This document shows positions 60,855 through 64,000 of a stretch of DNA of 64,000 bases, piece after piece. The notes beneath the pieces were generated by a model. That model saw only the letters and a list, made by a program, of their open reading frames with translations. It was not told where the DNA came from and searched no databases. Numbering within the stretch: position 1 is the first letter of the stretch; the number at the start of each line of letters is the position of its first letter. The DNA comes from Dallia pectoralis. Its lineage: Eukaryota; Chordata; Actinopteri; Esociformes; Umbridae. The stretch lies in contig CM055749.1 in assembly GCA_029465975.1 (NCBI GenBank), positions 13,885,641-13,949,640 of the forward strand. Reading direction: 5' to 3'. A program made the translations under genes and the position numbers.

Positions 60855-61922
60855 TATGAAGGTAAAACAGCGACATAAGTTTTTTTCTTGTAATTTTTTT
60901 TTTCTTTTGAAACTCGTTTTGTACTTAGGTTTTCTTTCTTGTAATTGTTTTTTTTCTTTTGAAACTCGTTTTGTACAAAAGTTTTTCTTTCTTGTAATTC
61001 GTTTTTTTCTTTTGAAACTCGTTTTGTACAAAAGTTTTTCTTTCTTGTAATAGGTTTTGTACAAAAAACCAACGCGCAGAGTTTTGTCACTAATATTCCA
61101 CCAGCACTGTGACAAAAGTTTTTCTTTCTTGTAAATCAGTCTGTGCCCAAACGTTTCACTGCGTTTCCAAACAGAAACCCCAAACGTATTCTGACCAATG
61201 AACGGATAGCTATCTTAGCGTGGCACTTTGAACTTCAACCAAAACTTCAACCAAAAGGAGGAAAAAAGCCAAGCAAGTAAAACTTATTTTCATGTCCATG
61301 CAGTATTAAATAAAATAATATTTTAATTATTACTGAATGGACATGAAAATACGATTATGTAAAACGTATTTTCATGTCCATGCAATATTAAATAAAATAA
61401 TATAAAATAATATTTTAATTACTACTGCATGGACATGAAAATACGTTTTACATAATCGAAAACTTACTTGAGGTAACAGATGCTGACCATGCCGAGCCAT
61501 GGCTTTTCTTCTACCCTTTGCAAGGAGTAACGATTGGTTGAAGTTCAAAGGGCCACGCTAAGATAGCTATCCGTTCATTGGTCAGAATACGTTTGGGGTT
61601 TCTGTTTGGAAACGCAGTGAAACGTTTGGGCACAGACTGATTTACAAGAAAGAAAAACTTTTGTCACAGTGCTGGTGGAATATTAGTGACAAAACTCTGC
61701 GCGTTGGTTTTTTGTACAAAACCTATTACAAGAAAGAAAAACTTTTGTACAAAACGAGTTTCAAAAGAAAAAAACGAATTACAAGAAAGAAAAACTTTTG
61801 TACAAAACGAGTTTCAAAAGAAAAAAAACAATTACAAGAAAGAAAACCTAAGTACAAAACGAGTTTCAAAAGAAAAAAAAAAATTACAAGAAAAAAACTT
61901 ATGTCGCTGTTTTACCTTCATA
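60855..61922. mobile_element. Foldback DNA element, copy 2 (upstream of plekha7)
   Basis: This 1,068-bp element has the same termini as copy 1 (TATGAAGGTAAAACAGCGAC and its complement). It is flanked by a 6-bp duplication GGTCTT (60849-60854 and 61923-61928). It has fewer 53-bp units per arm. Its left inner arm has lost about 50 bp relative to copy 1. The centre is almost identical to copy 1, suggesting recent spread. It contains CCAAT-type motifs (GACCAATGAACGG and its complement in the other arm) and lies about 204 bp upstream of the plekha7 ATG. Confidence 0.88.
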
Positions 61923-61954
61923 GGTCTTTGCAATGTATTAATTTAATATGCAGT

Positions 61955-62750
61955 CATTATTATTCATGCCCCTTGGACTTTTCCATATTTTATTGCATTA
62001 GAACAAGAAATCAAAATACATTTATTTAGACGTTTTTTGCCTCTGATCAAAAACAAAAAAAGTCCATCATTACAAAGTGATAATATAATATGCAAATTAT
62101 TCTGGTCAGTCAGGTAGTTGGGTGACTGAAGTCCATGTGTATTGGTTTTGCATGATTTCAAGTCTCTAAGTTTCTAAGAGGCCTATGGCAACTCTAAAGC
62201 AGTTACAGTCTTTCACAGCTGAATTAGGAAACACAATGACTACTGCAACAACAGGTGCTTCAAAAATGTGGCCTTCATGGAAGAGTGTAAAAGAAGCCAT
62301 TGTTGAAACATACCTCAAATCAAATCTGAACTAGAGTTAACCAGAATATGTGTGGGAGACTGAGATCAATTCAGTGAGATTCCATGATCTGATGAAAAAG
62401 AAAAAATGCTATTTTATTCAGTTAACTGCTATAGCTGCTATGTTTGGTGCAAGCCTTACACCACACATTGCCCTGGGAACTCCATCACTACAGTGTGGCA
62501 GGATGGTGGCAGCATCATGCTATGGGGATGCTTCTCTAGTCTGGAAATCCTGCAAAGATAGGGCTAAAAATAGTTGCAGCAAATTGTAGAGATAACCTGG
62601 AAGAAAACCAGCAAGACACCTGATAATTTGGAAGAAGATTATTCTCATTCATTTCTCATTAAAACAATTTCACACAATTTTGACACCAGCTAGATTTGCA
62701 ATTAAATTACAAAAATACTAAGTTTAATCACAATATTGTTTAAAAAAATG
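61955..62750 (+). pseudogene. Tc1-like transposon remnant, plus strand
   Basis: CCCCTTGGACTTTTCCATAT and TTAGACGTTTTTTGCCTCTG resemble a Tc1 5' terminal region. GGATGGTGGCAGCATCATGC followed by TATGGGGATGCTTCT is the conserved GGSIMLWGCFS-coding segment of the transposase. The frame is broken throughout and the DDE end is missing. Confidence 0.7.
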
Positions 62751-62859
62751 AAAATTGTTACTGAAAATATTTGAGCATATGCTTACATTTAGATTCCTTA
62801 ATTCCTTCATTATGATTAACAAGAAAATATGATGTGATTAGTTTTGTAAAGCACATTGA

Positions 62860-63527
62860 ATGTTGCCCACTGATGCTAAGCAGGGCTGAGCCTGGTCAGC
62901 ACCTGGATGGGAGACCTCCTGGGGGAAAAAAACAGGTTTCTGCTGGAAGAGGTGTTAGTGAGGCCAGAAGGGGCTGTACTCTGGTCTGTGTGGGTCCTAA
63001 CGCCCCAGTATAGTGACAGGGACAAACAGAAGGAGCTGTACTCTGGTCTGTGTGGGTCCTAACGCCCCAGTATAGTGACAGGGACAAACAGAAGGAGCTG
63101 CATTCTGGTCTGTGTGGGTCCTAACGCCCCAGTATAGTGACAGGGACACTATACTGTCATAAAGCACCATCCTACAGATGAGACGTTAAACTGAGGTCTT
63201 GACTCTCTGTGGTCATTAAAAAAACCCAGGATGTCCTTCGATAAAGAGTAGGGGTGTAACCCCGGCATCCTGGCCAAATCTGCCCCTTGTCCTCTGTCCA
63301 TCATGGCCACCTAATCACCCCCATATATACACTAATTGGCTTCATCATAACCGTCTCCTCTCCACCAGTAAGCTGGTGTGTGGTGTGCGTTCTGGCGCAA
63401 TATGGCTGCCGTTGCGTCATCCAGGTGGATGCTGCACATTGGTGGTGGTTGAGGAGATTCCCCCTTCCATGTAAAGCGCTTTGAGGTCCCAGAAAAAGTG
63501 CTATATAAATGCAATGAATTACTATTA
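62860..63527 (+). mobile_element. 5S-rRNA-derived SINE (SINE3-like), plus orientation
   Basis: The head ACTGATGCTAAGCAGGGCTG then AGCCTGGTCAGCACCTGGAT and GGGAGACCTCCTGG keeps the three 5S internal promoter blocks. The tail AAAGCGCTTTGAGG then GTGCTATATAAATGCAATGA is the retroposon 3' end. It is the same family as 8577-9165, but carries an internal triplication (62962-63147). Confidence 0.82.
62962..63147. repeat. 62-bp tandem triplication inside the SINE
   Basis: Three 62-bp units, each with GCTGYAYTCTGGTCTGTGTG and AACGCCCCAGTATAGTGACA. The other SINE copy in this window has the corresponding segment once. Confidence 0.95.
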
Positions 63528-64000
63528 TGTATGAAATGTAATGCATAACTAAATTTGCCTGCAATACATTTTAATATTTATTTTGGTTTCACTTAAATCA
63601 CTTGGCCAGTTTTCCTGCAACAACAAGGGTTTTTATCATAGGTGATGGATGAGCTGATCTTTTCCTTTGTTGATAGTGTTGCTAATGATATATATTTTCC
63701 AAATGTTAATACTTAGTTGTTTGGACCTCCATACCATGTGTATGGGTGTTGTAGCAACTCGGTCAACGTGTTTCAAAGATGTTCCCTATTCTGAGCCCTG
63801 CTTCTACAATACATAACAGTGTTCAACAGCTTCAAGCCACATATGCATTTTTTGATACTTTGTTTTGCTGTCATTTCTTACCGTTTTGTGCTGCTGATCA
63901 CTGAAACAAACTGCAAGACTCAAACTTGACACAAACATCTTTTTACTATTTCAAAAAAATCTTACAATGATCCCTAGAGTAAACGCCAAAAATATTGTTA
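63528..64000. other. Unassigned flank
   Basis: AT-rich, nothing recognised. Confidence 0.5.

Overview
This window is teleost fish nuclear DNA. It holds the 5' half of one spliced gene, plekha7, on the minus strand, with repeat-rich introns and about 3.3 kb of upstream flank. The fish assignment rests on the plekha7 protein match together with Tc1/Sleeping Beauty-type transposons, 5S-rRNA-derived SINEs, gypsy-like solo LTRs and abundant CA/GA satellites. Several repeats resemble salmonid or pike copies, but the species cannot be named from sequence alone.

Gene layout (minus strand, read from high to low coordinates). Coding exon 1 is 60651-60569 and starts MAAPPGRDTLPDHWSYGVC. Exon 2 is 60460-60384, exon 3 60288-60231, exon 4 8487-8404, exon 5 2401-2272 and exon 6 370-260. 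All splice phases agree and the six exons join into one 181-codon frame. They encode the tandem WW domains, a linker and the first strand of the PH domain; the rest lies beyond position 1. Intron 3 is about 51.7 kb and takes up most of the window.

Intron 3 and the 5' flank are a catalogue of mobile and tandem DNA. There are hAT elements with 8-bp target duplications (27242-28166, 31111-32012, 53347-53814, and an imperfect one at 21125-22125). There are several Tc1 remnants and three solo LTRs of one family (4019, 10557, 34446) plus a related one (36371). Two copies of a long foldback element (12589-14066 and 60855-61922) each have a 6-bp target duplication; the second begins about 200 bp upstream of the plekha7 start codon. 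A 2.6-kb TTAA-flanked element (30300-32910) carries a decayed two-exon gene resembling the P2X7 receptor C-terminal cysteine-rich ('ballast') domain, and a hAT element is nested in that gene's intron. Large tandem arrays have unit lengths of 8 bp (15807-17868), 31 bp (19065-19885), 63 bp (44835-45212), 39 bp (48176-48960) and 13 bp (54716-56830, inside a ~1.2-kb duplication).

Most long open frames here are by-products of these arrays, notably the ~700-codon frames over the 8-bp satellite, and are not genes. The items most worth following are the TTAA element with the P2X7-like cargo, the foldback family, the in-frame amplification of a Tc1 transposase helix-turn-helix, and the CT tract plus SINE that forms the splice-acceptor region of plekha7 exon 4.
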